64,000 nucleotides of DNA from Plasticicumulans lactativorans (GTDB lineage: Bacteria; Pseudomonadota; Gammaproteobacteria; Competibacterales; Competibacteraceae), in assembly GCF_004341245.1 (NCBI RefSeq), contig NZ_SLWY01000020.1, positions 1 through 64,000 on the forward strand. The letters are read 5' to 3'. Position 1 is the stretch's first letter. Every line of letters begins with the position of its first letter. A program made the translations under genes and the position numbers. The notes under the pieces were generated by a model that worked only from the letters and a program-made list of their open reading frames with translations, was not told the origin of the DNA and ran no database searches. This document shows positions 1 through 11,804 of the stretch, piece by piece.

Positions 1-1
1 G

Positions 2-3000
2 GCGAGCGGCGCGATGGCGCTCGCCGACCTCAGCGCCGCGAGCCTCGCGGCCACCGCCGGCGGTGCGCTCAGCGACGACGGCCCGCTCACGGTGAGCGGG
101 GCGACGGTGCTTGCGGCCGGGGCGACGAACGACATCACGCTGGACGCCGCCAACAGCTTCGGCGGCCCGCTCACGGTGCTGAGCGGACGCCACGTGGTGC
201 TGAACAGCGTCGGTGCGCTCGAACTCGGCAGCTCCACGGTCAGTGGCGACCTTGCGGTGACCGCCGGGGGTGCGGTGACGCAGGCGCCGCTGGGCACGCT
301 GGCGGTGACGGGCACGACGACGCTCAGCGCGGCCGGCTTCGACATCACCCTGGACAACCTCGGCAACGACTTCGGCGCTGCGCTGGCGGCGACGGGCCAC
401 ACCGTCACGCTGCGCGACACCAACGCGCTGGCGCTCGGCAGCTCCACGGTCAGTGGCGACCTCGCGGTGACCGCCGGGGGTGCGATCAGCGACGACGGCC
501 CGCTCACGGTGAGCGGGGCGACGGTGCTTGCGGCCGGGGCGACGAACGACATCACGCTGGACGCCGCCAACAGCTTCGGCGGCCCGCTCACGGTGTTGAG
601 CGGGCGCCACGTGGTGCTGAACAGCGTCGGTGCGCTCGAACTCGGCAGCTCCACGGTCAGTGGCGACCTGGATGTGAGCGCCAATGGTGCGATCAGCGTC
701 AGCGGCGTGGTGTCCACCGGCAACGCCACGCTGATCGCGACCGCCGGCGGCATCGGCGGGACGGGCACGGTGCAGGGCACGAACGTCGCGCTGCGCGCCG
801 CGGGGGCGATCGGCACGGGGGGCGGACGCCTGCAAACAACGGCGGGCACGCTCGCCGCGCAGGCCGACGGCGGTGGGGTGTTCGTCAGCGAAACCGATGC
901 GGTGACGCTGGCCGACCTCGGCGGCATCGCCAACCGCGCCGGCGCCGGCGGTGTCTACGACGTGCAGGCGGGCGGTGCGCTGACGGTGAGCGGCAGCGGC
1001 ATCGCCGTTCCGGCGAATGCCGGCACGGGCTACATCCGGCTGCGGGCCGGGACGGGCGACCTGACGATCGACCAGGCGGTGGGCTTCACCGGCGCCGGCA
1101 CGGGCGGCGAGATCAACCTGTCGAGCGGCAGCGGCAACGTGGCCCTGGGGGCCGACGTCACCAGCGCGTCCGGCAAAGTGCTGGTCGAGGCCGCGCAGGC
1201 GATCACGCGCAGCGCCGGGCGGATCCTCACCGGCGACCTAGCGCTGCAGGCCGGCGGCGCCATCGGCAGCGCGCTCGCCCCGCTCGTCACCAGCGTGGCG
1301 CGGATCGCGGCCACCGCCAGCGGCGCGATCTTCATCGACGAGTCCGATGCGGTCAGCGTCGCGCTCCGGTCCGACAGCGGCGGCGGGCGGCTCGAGGCCG
1401 GTGGCAACCTCGATTTCGCGCCGGTCGCCATCGTCTCGGGTGCCGAGGTGCCGGCGCCGAAGGCCGCAGGCGTTGCCCTCGCCGAGGCGCTCGACATCCA
1501 CGGCACCGCCGCCTTCGTCGCCGCTGGCGCGATCACCCAGGCGGGGCGGGTGCGGGTGGACGGCGTGGCCGCCTTCGACAGCGGCGGAGCCGACGTCACG
1601 CTGAACCGCGCCGACAACCTGTTCGGCGCGGCGGTCGATGCGACCGGGGGCAGCGTCACCCTGCGCAGCAGCGGCGCGCTCACCCTCGGCGTGATCGACG
1701 TCACCAACCTGAGTGCGACCGCCGGCGGCGCGATCACGCAAGCGGCACCGTTGCAGCTCAGCGGTGCGGCGGTGTTCGACGCCGGCGGCGCCGACATCAC
1801 GCTGACCGACGCCGGCAACGTCTTCGGCGGCAGCGTCAGCATCACCCGCGGCGGCGCCGTGAGCCTGCGCGACAGCGGTGCGCTGGCACTCGGGCCGGTG
1901 TCCGCGGGCAGCCTGCTGGTGACCGCCCAGGGCGCCATCACCGACGTCGGTCCGCTGAACGTCGCCGGCGCGACCGCGCTCGCGGCCGGCGGCCACGACG
2001 TCGTGCTCGACGCCGGCGGCCAGTTCGGCGGCGGGCTGACGATCACCGACGCGGGCAACGTCACCGTCAGCGCCTTTGGCGACCTGCTGCTCGGCTCGGT
2101 GACGGCGAACGGCACGCTCGCGCTGGTGGCCACCGGCTCGCTCACCGCGACCGGCAGCGTGCAGGCGCCCCGGCTCGACCTCGCCGTCGGCGGCGATGCG
2201 CTGTTCGGCGCGCCGAACGCGATCGGCGTGCTCGGCAGCGTCAGCCGCGGCGGCAGCTTCACGCTGCACGACGGCGGCGGCCTGCTGGTCGTCGGGCCGA
2301 TCGGCGGCGCCGGCGCCGGGGCGTTCACGCTGAGCACCACCGGCGGCGCGCTCGACGTCAGGACGCCGATCGCGGCGGCCGGCGCGATCACGCTCGGCGG
2401 CGACGGGCTCAGCTTCGGCACCCTCGATGCCGGCGGCGGCATCAGCCTCGACGGTGGCGCCGGCGGCATCGCGCAGGATGTCGGCACGCGGCTGTCGACC
2501 GGCGCGCTGCTCGCGACCGCGCAGGGGCCGATCACGCTGCACACCGCGGTCGAGCGCCTCGACGTCGGTTCCACCGGCAGCGGCGACGTGACCATCGACG
2601 AGCTCGACTCGGTGCGCATCGACGCGATCCGTGCCCGCGACGGCGACATCGCGTTCACCGCGGACCAGGGCACGGTGCTGATCGACGAGGTCGAGGCCGG
2701 CGTCGACGGCGGCGTGCCGCACACGGTCGACATCGCCGTCGGGCACCCGGTCGGCACCGTGCTCACCGGCACCGGTGCCATCAACGGCGTGTCGCCGCGC
2801 AACGGCATCGCCGGGCAGTGGCACGTGAAGTCGAGCGGCGTGGTCAACCTCGCCGCGGCGAGTTCGATCGGCACCAAGGCACAGCCGGTGGTGATCGTCG
2901 CGCCGCAGGGCGGGTCGCTCGCCAACGACAGCGGCGGGCAGATCTTCTTCAGCGCGATCAACAACGACGCCTTCCGGATCCTCTCGGGTATCGGCATCAA

Positions 3001-3184
3001 CCTGAACCAGGCGCAGCAGACCGCGAGCCAGCAGTCGGGCCTCGAACAGCGCAACGAGTTCGAGATCGACCCGGCGCTGCTGAACCCGGCGCTGAGCCTG
3101 TTCACGCTCGACGAATCGCCGCTGTGCCTGCCGGCCGACCAGACCGGCGGCGCCTGCGGCGGCGGTGAGGTGTCGATGCGCTAG
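2..3184 (+). CDS. Filamentous haemagglutinin-like repetitive exoprotein, 3' part (5' end outside window)
   Basis: The frame is open from the first bases, so this is the C-terminal part (about 1060 residues) of a larger protein that starts upstream. It is built of short Gly/Ala/Thr/Val-rich strands such as GDLAVTAGGAIT and ALALGSSTVSG, with almost no Cys or Lys. This is the pattern of right-handed beta-helix exoproteins of the haemagglutinin/TpsA type. The repeats fade after about residue 950, and the protein ends in a non-repetitive tail with two cysteines (PLCLPADQTGGACGG). No beta-barrel autotransporter domain is visible at the C-terminus, so export by a separate TpsB partner is more likely than self-transport; that is an inference. 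No TpsB gene follows. The substrate or adhesive role is unknown. Confidence 0.8.
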   Translation, partial: ASGAMALADLSAASLAATAGGALSDDGPLTVSGATVLAAGATNDITLDAANSFGGPLTVLSGRHVVLNSVGALELGSSTVSGDLAVTAGGAVTQAPLGTLAVTGTTTLSAAGFDITLDNLGNDFGAALAATGHTVTLRDTNALALGSSTVSGDLAVTAGGAISDDGPLTVSGATVLAAGATNDITLDAANSFGGPLTVLSGRHVVLNSVGALELGSSTVSGDLDVSANGAISVSGVVSTGNATLIATAGGIGGTGTVQGTNVALRAAGAIGTGGGRLQTTAGTLAAQADGGGVFVSETDAVTLADLGGIANRAGAGGVYDVQAGGALTVSGSGIAVPANAGTGYIRLRAGTGDLTIDQAVGFTGAGTGGEINLSSGSGNVALGADVTSASGKVLVEAAQAITRSAGRILTGDLALQAGGAIGSALAPLVTSVARIAATASGAIFIDESDAVSVALRSDSGGGRLEAGGNLDFAPVAIVSGAEVPAPKAAGVALAEALDIHGTAAFVAAGAITQAGRVRVDGVAAFDSGGADVTLNRADNLFGAAVDATGGSVTLRSSGALTLGVIDVTNLSATAGGAITQAAPLQLSGAAVFDAGGADITLTDAGNVFGGSVSITRGGAVSLRDSGALALGPVSAGSLLVTAQGAITDVGPLNVAGATALAAGGHDVVLDAGGQFGGGLTITDAGNVTVSAFGDLLLGSVTANGTLALVATGSLTATGSVQAPRLDLAVGGDALFGAPNAIGVLGSVSRGGSFTLHDGGGLLVVGPIGGAGAGAFTLSTTGGALDVRTPIAAAGAITLGGDGLSFGTLDAGGGISLDGGAGGIAQDVGTRLSTGALLATAQGPITLHTAVERLDVGSTGSGDVTIDELDSVRIDAIRARDGDIAFTADQGTVLIDEVEAGVDGGVPHTVDIAVGHPVGTVLTGTGAINGVSPRNGIAGQWHVKSSGVVNLAAASSIGTKAQPVVIVAPQGGSLANDSGGQIFFSAINNDAFRILSGIGINLNQAQQTASQQSGLEQRNEFEIDPALLNPALSLFTLDESPLCLPADQTGGACGGGEVSMR
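64..669 (+). repeat. Near-identical 189-bp direct repeat inside the exoprotein gene
   Basis: Bases 64-252 recur at 481-669 (offset 417 bp, 139 codons) with only about four differences. A shorter piece of the same unit (about 30 bp, encoding GSSTVSGDL) also occurs near 434-462. The in-frame, nearly perfect copy indicates recent duplication or gene conversion within the beta-helix region. Confidence 0.85.
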
Positions 3185-3211
3185 GCGTACCCGGCCCTGC
3201 GCACGTCGCCG

Positions 3212-4159
3212 CTAGCGCGGCGCGCGCAGGCGTTCGACCACCGGCTTGGGCGTGCCGTCGCGCGTGTAGAAGCCCCAGTGGGCCTCGCGCGGGTCGGGCG
3301 GCGCCTTGAACTGGCGGGCGAGCGCGGCGGGTTTCCACGGTGCGTCGAAGGCTTCGAAGGCGGTGAAGGCGTGCTCCGGGGTGCCGGGGAAGCGCGCGTA
3401 CAGCCGCTGCCAGAACGCCGCCTGCAGCGCCGGCGACCACACCCCGCCGGGTTCGCCGGGCACGCCGGTCTCCTTCACCAGCACCGGCTTGCCGGGGGCG
3501 GCGGCGTGCAGCCGGTCGAGGATCGCGGCGAGGAAGTCCATGCCGCCGTCGAGCCGCTCGGGCGTGAACCAGGCCTCGAACAGCGGGTGGATGTTGGGGT
3601 GCACGAAGTCCTGCGCGGCGAGGAAGCCCGCCGGCGCGCGATCGAGGTGGATCACGAAGGGTTCGGAGGTGCTGAGCGGCAGCCCGGGCAGCGCGGTGCG
3701 CACCCGCTGCAGGGCGGCGGCGAGCGTCGGCCAGTCGTAGCGCCCGCTGATCAGCCCCTCGTTGCCGACCGAGATGCCGACGACGAGCCCGGGGTAGGCG
3801 CGGGCGGCGGCGATCGCGGCATCGAGTTCGTGCGGATCATTGGGTTCCCACACGCCGAGCACCAGCGCGCGGAAGCCCTGTTCGGCGGCGAGCGCCGGCA
3901 GCGCTTCGAGGCCGTCGCGGGTGGCGTAGGTGACGAGGCCGTCGAAGTCGGGCCGCAGCCGCGCGAGGTCGGCGCGGATCGCCGCCGGCGCCACCGGCAG
4001 CGGCCGTCCGTCGGGCGTCTCGGCATGGGCGCTCGGGGTGTAGGCGATGAAGCGCACCGTGGCGAGCGCGGCGCGCAGGCGCGTGAGGTCGGCCGCCGCC
4101 GCGGGAGCGGCGCAGGCGAACGTCAGGACGAGCAGCAGCAGGCGGAGCAGGGCGGGCAT
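3212..4159 (-). CDS. Secreted glycoside hydrolase family 17-like protein (putative beta-1,3-glucanase)
   Basis: A 315-residue protein when started at the ATG at 4159, where a clear signal peptide begins (MPALLRLLLL..., cleavage near AAPAAAA). Upstream in-frame starts would read through the neighbouring zinc-ribbon gene and are rejected. The fold pattern is a TIM-barrel hydrolase. The motif VGNEGL carries the expected acid/base Glu, and VKETGVPG carries the expected nucleophile Glu of GH17 (ETGWP in relatives). Related bacterial proteins are annotated as exo-beta-1,3-glucanases or as accessory proteins of cyclic glucan metabolism; substrate specificity cannot be read here. It stands alone, convergent with the exoprotein gene. 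GC-rich hairpin sequence near 4200-4215 lies upstream of its start. Confidence 0.7.
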   Translation of the reverse strand: MPALLRLLLLVLTFACAAPAAAADLTRLRAALATVRFIAYTPSAHAETPDGRPLPVAPAAIRADLARLRPDFDGLVTYATRDGLEALPALAAEQGFRALVLGVWEPNDPHELDAAIAAARAYPGLVVGISVGNEGLISGRYDWPTLAAALQRVRTALPGLPLSTSEPFVIHLDRAPAGFLAAQDFVHPNIHPLFEAWFTPERLDGGMDFLAAILDRLHAAAPGKPVLVKETGVPGEPGGVWSPALQAAFWQRLYARFPGTPEHAFTAFEAFDAPWKPAALARQFKAPPDPREAHWGFYTRDGTPKPVVERLRAPR

Positions 4160-4230
4160 GGCGGGCCGTCGCGGGGGAGGGGCATGACCCGCGCGCCCGG
4201 CCCCCTCGCCGGTGGGGCGGGGGAGGCGCT

Positions 4231-4425
4231 TCAGCGTGCCTCGGTGCGGGTGGCGCCGCAGCGCGCGCAGCGCCAGGCGGTGACGAGCCTGCCGAGCTTC
4301 ACGTCGAAGGCGCGCTCCTTCAGCACCTCCCACTTGTGGAAGCCGGACTTGCAGAGCTCGCGGCCGGCGGCGCGATCCATCGGCTTGGCGGGCTTGGGGC
4401 GTCGGAACGGCAGGATGTCGGCCAT
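4231..4425 (-). CDS. Small zinc-ribbon-like conserved protein
   Basis: A 64-residue protein starting MADILPFRRP. It has one cysteine at position 25 (ELCKSGFHKW) and a C-terminal CARCG knuckle, suggesting a three- or four-ligand zinc ribbon. Short proteins with this layout (basic N-terminus, C-x-x-G-x-H-x-W, then C-x-x-C-G) are common conserved hypotheticals in beta- and gammaproteobacteria. No function is known to me. It sits between the GH17-like gene and divergent metH; the 140 bp towards metH must hold both promoters, and I see no riboswitch-like structure there. Confidence 0.6.
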   Translation of the reverse strand: MADILPFRRPKPAKPMDRAAGRELCKSGFHKWEVLKERAFDVKLGRLVTAWRCARCGATRTEAR

Positions 4426-4566
4426 CGGGGGCGGCCTCGCACGGCATCGGCAGGTGGGCGGGAGTATGCCGAATGCGCCACGGGGATGCGCGCCGTCGCG
4501 TTGCCTGCACGCGCCGGCACCGCCAGAATCGCGAGTTCCCCCGCCGACTTGCCGTAGCCCGCCGCC

Positions 4567-8259
<3,693 letters not shown>

Positions 8260-8291
8260 GGCCGCGGGCACCGCGCGCCGCAGGAGGAACG

Positions 8292-9656
8292 ATGCTGCTG
8301 GCCGGGCTGGACGTGGGGACGACCTCGGTGGGCGGCGTGCTGCTTGACGGCGAGCGCGGCACGCTGCTGGCCGCGACGAGCATCGAGCACCATGCCGCGT
8401 GCGCCGGCGAGCACCCCTGGGAGCGCCTGCAGGACGCCGACGTCCTGCTCGCGGCGGCGCGCGAGGTGCTCGCGCGCCTGAGCGCCGGCCGGGCGGGCGT
8501 GCGCGGCGTGGCGGTCACCGGGCAGATGCACGGCATCGTCTACGTCGACCGCGCCGGGCGCGCGGTGAGCCGGCTCGCCACCTGGCAGGACCAGCGCGGC
8601 GCGCGCCCCGGCCCCGATGGCCGCAGCCACGTCGAGGCGCTCGCCGCGCGTACCGGCCACGCGCTGGCGACCGGCTTCGGGCTGGTCACCCATCACCACG
8701 ACCTGCAGCACGGCGGGGTGCCGGCGACGGCGGTGGCGCTCTGCACCATCGCCGACTACGTCGCGATGCAGCTCGCCGGGCGCGGCACGGTGCCGCCGCA
8801 GGACCCGTCGCAGGCGGCCGCACTCGGGCTGTTCGACCGGCGCGCCGGCGCCTTCGATGCGCAGGCGCTGCAGCGCGCCGGCATCGACCCGGCGTGGCTG
8901 CCGCCGCCCGGGGCCGCGGGGGCGTACATCGGCCAGGCCGCGGACGGCGCCGCGGTGTTCTGCGCGCCGGGCGACAACCAGGCCGGCTTCCTCGGCGCGG
9001 TGCGCGAGGCGCCGGCCGCGGTGCTGGTCAACGTCGGCACCAGCGGGCAGGTGTCGGTGTACACGCGCGACGCCACGGCGGTCGACGGGCTGGAGCTGCG
9101 CCCCTTTCCCGGCGGTTTCCTGCAGGTCGGCGCCGCGCTGTGCGGCGGCACCGCCTACGCGGCGCTGGAGCGCTGCCTGCGTCGCGCCTGCCAGGTGTTC
9201 GCCGGCTACGACGGCCCGCCGCTGTACGCGGCGATGGAGCGCCTGGCGGCCGCGGCGCTGCCGGCCGGGGCCGGGCGGCTGGCGGTCGACACGCGCCTGC
9301 TCGGCAGCCGCGACGAGCCGCAGCGCCGCGGCGCCATCACCGGCGTGTCGCTCGACAACTTCACGCCCGAGCAACTGATCCTCGGCTTCCTGCAGGGCAT
9401 CACCGACGAGCTCGGTGCGCTCTACGCGCGGCTGCCCGAGGCCGAGCGTGCCCGCCGCCGCTACCTGGTCGGCTGCGGCAACGGCCTGCGCCTGAACCCG
9501 ACGCTGTGCCGCCTGCTGGCGGAGCGCTTCGGCCTGCCGCTCAGCATCCCGGTGCACGCCGAGGAGGCCGCCTTCGGTGCCGCGCTGTGCGCCGGGGTCG
9601 GCCTCGGCCTCTACCCCGATCTCGTCGCCGCCGGGCGCATCATCCGCTACCGCTGA
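8292..9656 (+). CDS. FGGY-family carbohydrate kinase, sedoheptulokinase-like
   Basis: A 454-residue kinase starting at the ATG at 8292, just after a good AGGAGG ribosome site. The N-terminal phosphate motif GLDVGTTSVGG, the central GQMHG motif near residue 77 and the C-terminal GNGLRLNP and EEAAFGAAL motifs place it in the FGGY superfamily. The GQMHG element and the C-terminal pattern best match sedoheptulokinases (sedoheptulose to sedoheptulose 7-phosphate). Xylulokinase and gluconokinase relatives usually run closer to 490-500 residues. The substrate is therefore inferred, not proven. It follows metH closely but no functional link to it is obvious. A 12-bp palindrome (CAGGGGCCCCTG, 9662-9673) just after the stop may end transcription. 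Confidence 0.72.
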   Translation: MLLAGLDVGTTSVGGVLLDGERGTLLAATSIEHHAACAGEHPWERLQDADVLLAAAREVLARLSAGRAGVRGVAVTGQMHGIVYVDRAGRAVSRLATWQDQRGARPGPDGRSHVEALAARTGHALATGFGLVTHHHDLQHGGVPATAVALCTIADYVAMQLAGRGTVPPQDPSQAAALGLFDRRAGAFDAQALQRAGIDPAWLPPPGAAGAYIGQAADGAAVFCAPGDNQAGFLGAVREAPAAVLVNVGTSGQVSVYTRDATAVDGLELRPFPGGFLQVGAALCGGTAYAALERCLRRACQVFAGYDGPPLYAAMERLAAAALPAGAGRLAVDTRLLGSRDEPQRRGAITGVSLDNFTPEQLILGFLQGITDELGALYARLPEAERARRRYLVGCGNGLRLNPTLCRLLAERFGLPLSIPVHAEEAAFGAALCAGVGLGLYPDLVAAGRIIRYR

Positions 9657-9686
9657 AGGGGCAGGGGCCCCTGTCAACTTGCCGAC

Positions 9687-9722
9687 TTGACAGTATCTGC
9701 ATAGGCAACTAAATTGCTGACC
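9687..9722 (+). promoter_or_regulatory. Promoter and operator of the efflux-pump marR gene
   Basis: A near-consensus sigma-70 promoter is visible: TTGACA at 9687-9692, a 17-bp spacer, and TAAATT at 9710-9715. The spacer contains TGCATAGGCA (9698-9707), the same core as the palindrome before the pump genes at 10257-10270. The predicted transcription start falls at about 9722, directly at the ATG at 9723, so the mRNA may be leaderless or nearly so. Repressor binding in the spacer would block RNA polymerase. Confidence 0.65.
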
Positions 9723-10220
9723 ATGCAGACACTGATCGAACCCCCCGTCGCCGATACCGTCGACACCTCCACCGGCGACCTGTACAGCGTCGACAGCTAC
9801 CGCCTCGACGAGAGCGTCGGCTACCTGCTGCGCCAGGCGGTGAACCGGCTGACCGCGATGGTCGATGCCGAGATGGCGCCGCACGACATCACCAGCGCGC
9901 AGTGGGCGACCCTGCTCAACCTGGCGAACGGCTGCGCCGACACCGCCGGCGACCTGTGCCGCCAGATCGGCGCCGACACCGGGGCGATGACGCGCATGCT
10001 CGACCGCCTCGAGGCCAAGGGCCTGATCCGGCGCGTGCGCTGCAACAACGATCGTCGCGTGGTGCGCCTGAGCATCACCGACGAGGGACGCAAGCTCTGC
10101 GACCTGCTGCCGGCCGTCGCGGTCAAGGTGCTGAACCGCCACCTGCGCGGCTTCAACCAGCAGGAACTGGCGCAGTTCAAGGATTTCCTGCGTCGCGTCA
10201 TCGCCAACGCGGACGCCTGA
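9723..10220 (+). CDS. MarR-family regulator of the adjacent efflux pump
   Basis: A 165-residue winged-helix regulator. The central MarR core is clear: AQWATLLNLANG, then the recognition region DTGAMTRMLDRLEAKGLIRR, then the wing CNNDRRVVRLSITDEGRKL. MarR proteins bind palindromes as dimers and release on binding phenolic or hydrophobic compounds. The TTG at 9714 would overlap the -10 element, so the ATG at 9723 is preferred. It lies 71 bp upstream of an outer-membrane factor, membrane fusion protein and DHA2 transporter on the same strand. Matching palindromes precede both marR and the pump, so autoregulation plus control of the pump is the likely arrangement (an EmrR-like design). Confidence 0.85.
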   Translation: MQTLIEPPVADTVDTSTGDLYSVDSYRLDESVGYLLRQAVNRLTAMVDAEMAPHDITSAQWATLLNLANGCADTAGDLCRQIGADTGAMTRMLDRLEAKGLIRRVRCNNDRRVVRLSITDEGRKLCDLLPAVAVKVLNRHLRGFNQQELAQFKDFLRRVIANADA

Positions 10221-10256
10221 GGGGGAGTCGTGTACGCCCTTTTCTGCGTCCAATTA

Positions 10257-10270
10257 ACTGCATAGGCAGT
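10257..10270 (+). promoter_or_regulatory. MarR operator palindrome before the efflux operon
   Basis: ACTGC-ATAG-GCAGT is a perfect 5-bp inverted repeat around a 4-bp centre. It shares TGCATAGGCA with the spacer of the marR promoter, and both are followed within a few bases by ACTAAA. It lies 22 bp before the ATG of the outer-membrane factor, in the short space after marR. No strong -35 element is visible here. Confidence 0.6.
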
Positions 10271-10291
10271 AACTAAACAGGCAGACAAATC

Positions 10292-11788
10292 ATGGCCGAC
10301 CCCGTTGCCTTCCCCTTCACCCCGCGCGCTGCGCTCGCCGCCCCGCTGCTGCTGGCGCTGCTCGCCGCCTGCGCCGACCCCTCCGGCATCGCCGCGCAGT
10401 CGCGCTACACCGACGCCGGCACCCTGGCGATGACGCGCACGCTGAACGCCGCGCAGGCCGCGCCGGCGGCCTGGCCCGACGCCGGCTGGTGGCAGGCGCT
10501 CGGTGATGCCGGGCTCGACGGCCTGATCCGCGACGGGCTCGCCGACAACCCGACGCTGAACGCCGCCGCGGCGCGGCTGCGCGCGGCGCAGGCGCTGGCC
10601 GCGGCGACGGCCGCCGCCGCCGGGCCGCGCGTCGATGCCGATGTGCGCGTCACCCGCGAGCGGCTGCCCGAGGACTACATCTTCCCCCCGCCGCTCGGCG
10701 GCAGCGTGGTCACCGACGCGCGCGCCGGGCTCGACTTCTCCTGGGAGCTGGACTTCTGGGGCCGGCGCCGTGCCGAGACCGCCGCCGCCGAGGATCGCGC
10801 GCAGGCCGCGGCGGTGGAGGCGCAGGCGGTGCGGCTGCTGCTCGCCGTCGGCCTTGCCCGCGGCTGGGCGGCGCTCGACGGCGCCTACGCCCAGCTCGAC
10901 GTGGCGCGGGCGACGCTGGCGCAGCGCGAGAAGGTGCTGACGCTGACGCGCCAGCGCGTCGCCGCCGGGGTCGATTCCGGCGTCGAGCTGAAGCAGGCCG
11001 AAGGCGCGGTGCCGGCGGCGCGGCAGGAGATCGCCGCCGCCGAGGAGCGCGTGCGGCTCTACCGCCAGCAGCTCGCCGCGCTCGCCGGGCGCGGGCCGGA
11101 CTACGGCCTCGGCCTGCCGCGCCCGCGCCTGGCGACGCCCGAACGCCTCACGCTGCCGGCGACGCTTCCGGCCGAGCTGCTCGGCCGCCGCCCCGACGTG
11201 ATCGCCGCGCGCCTGCGCGCCGAGGCCGCCAGTCGCGACAGCGAGGCGGCGCGCGCGGCGTTCTACCCCAACGTCAACCTCGCCGCCTTCGCCGGCTTCC
11301 AGACCCTCGGCCTCGAACACCTGCTGCAGGCGGGCAACCGCTCGCTGTCGCTGACGCCGGCGGTGACGCTGCCGATCTTCGACTCCGGGCGCCTGCGCGC
11401 CAACCTCGCCGGGCGCGAGGCCGAGCGCGATCTCGCCGTCGAGCAGTACAACGCCGCGCTGGTCGAGGGGCTGCACGAGGTTGCCGATGCCCTGGCCAGT
11501 GCCCGCTCGCTCGAGCGCCAGCGCGCCGAGCAGCAGGCCGCGCAGGCCAGCGTCGAGGATGCCTACCGCCTCGCCGAGCTGCGCTACCGCGAAGGCCTCG
11601 CCAACTACCTCACCGTGCTCAGCGCCGAAACCCAGGTGCTGGTGCAGCGCCGGCTCGGCGCCGAGCTGCGCACGCGCCAGATCGACACCTCGCTTGCCCT
11701 CGTGCGCGCCCTCGGCGGCGGCTACACGCCGGACGACGCCGTCGCCGCGCGCACTGCCGCGCCGGGCGCCAGCGCCGGGCGCGGCTGA
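10292..11788 (+). CDS. Outer-membrane efflux lipoprotein (NodT/OprM type)
   Basis: A 498-residue TolC-superfamily channel protein. A signal peptide with a lipobox (LLAAC, Cys near residue 27) indicates an N-acylated outer-membrane lipoprotein. Two homologous halves with long helices follow, including WWQALGD and LDGLIRDGLADNPTLNAAAARLRAA in the first half, and ELLGRRPDVIAARLRAEAASRDS plus FYPNVNLAAFAG, the strongly conserved mid-protein signature of the NodT family. It forms the exit duct of the tripartite pump encoded with the next two genes. The MarR gene upstream and the 16-bp gap to the fusion protein support one operon. Confidence 0.92.
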   Translation: MADPVAFPFTPRAALAAPLLLALLAACADPSGIAAQSRYTDAGTLAMTRTLNAAQAAPAAWPDAGWWQALGDAGLDGLIRDGLADNPTLNAAAARLRAAQALAAATAAAAGPRVDADVRVTRERLPEDYIFPPPLGGSVVTDARAGLDFSWELDFWGRRRAETAAAEDRAQAAAVEAQAVRLLLAVGLARGWAALDGAYAQLDVARATLAQREKVLTLTRQRVAAGVDSGVELKQAEGAVPAARQEIAAAEERVRLYRQQLAALAGRGPDYGLGLPRPRLATPERLTLPATLPAELLGRRPDVIAARLRAEAASRDSEAARAAFYPNVNLAAFAGFQTLGLEHLLQAGNRSLSLTPAVTLPIFDSGRLRANLAGREAERDLAVEQYNAALVEGLHEVADALASARSLERQRAEQQAAQASVEDAYRLAELRYREGLANYLTVLSAETQVLVQRRLGAELRTRQIDTSLALVRALGGGYTPDDAVAARTAAPGASAGRG

Positions 11789-11804
11789 ACTCCAGGAGAC
11801 CGCC

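Noticed and set aside
4426-4566. Cobalamin or SAM riboswitch before metH
   Set aside because: Only about 140 bp are available between divergent genes, and I see no B12-box or SAM aptamer core.
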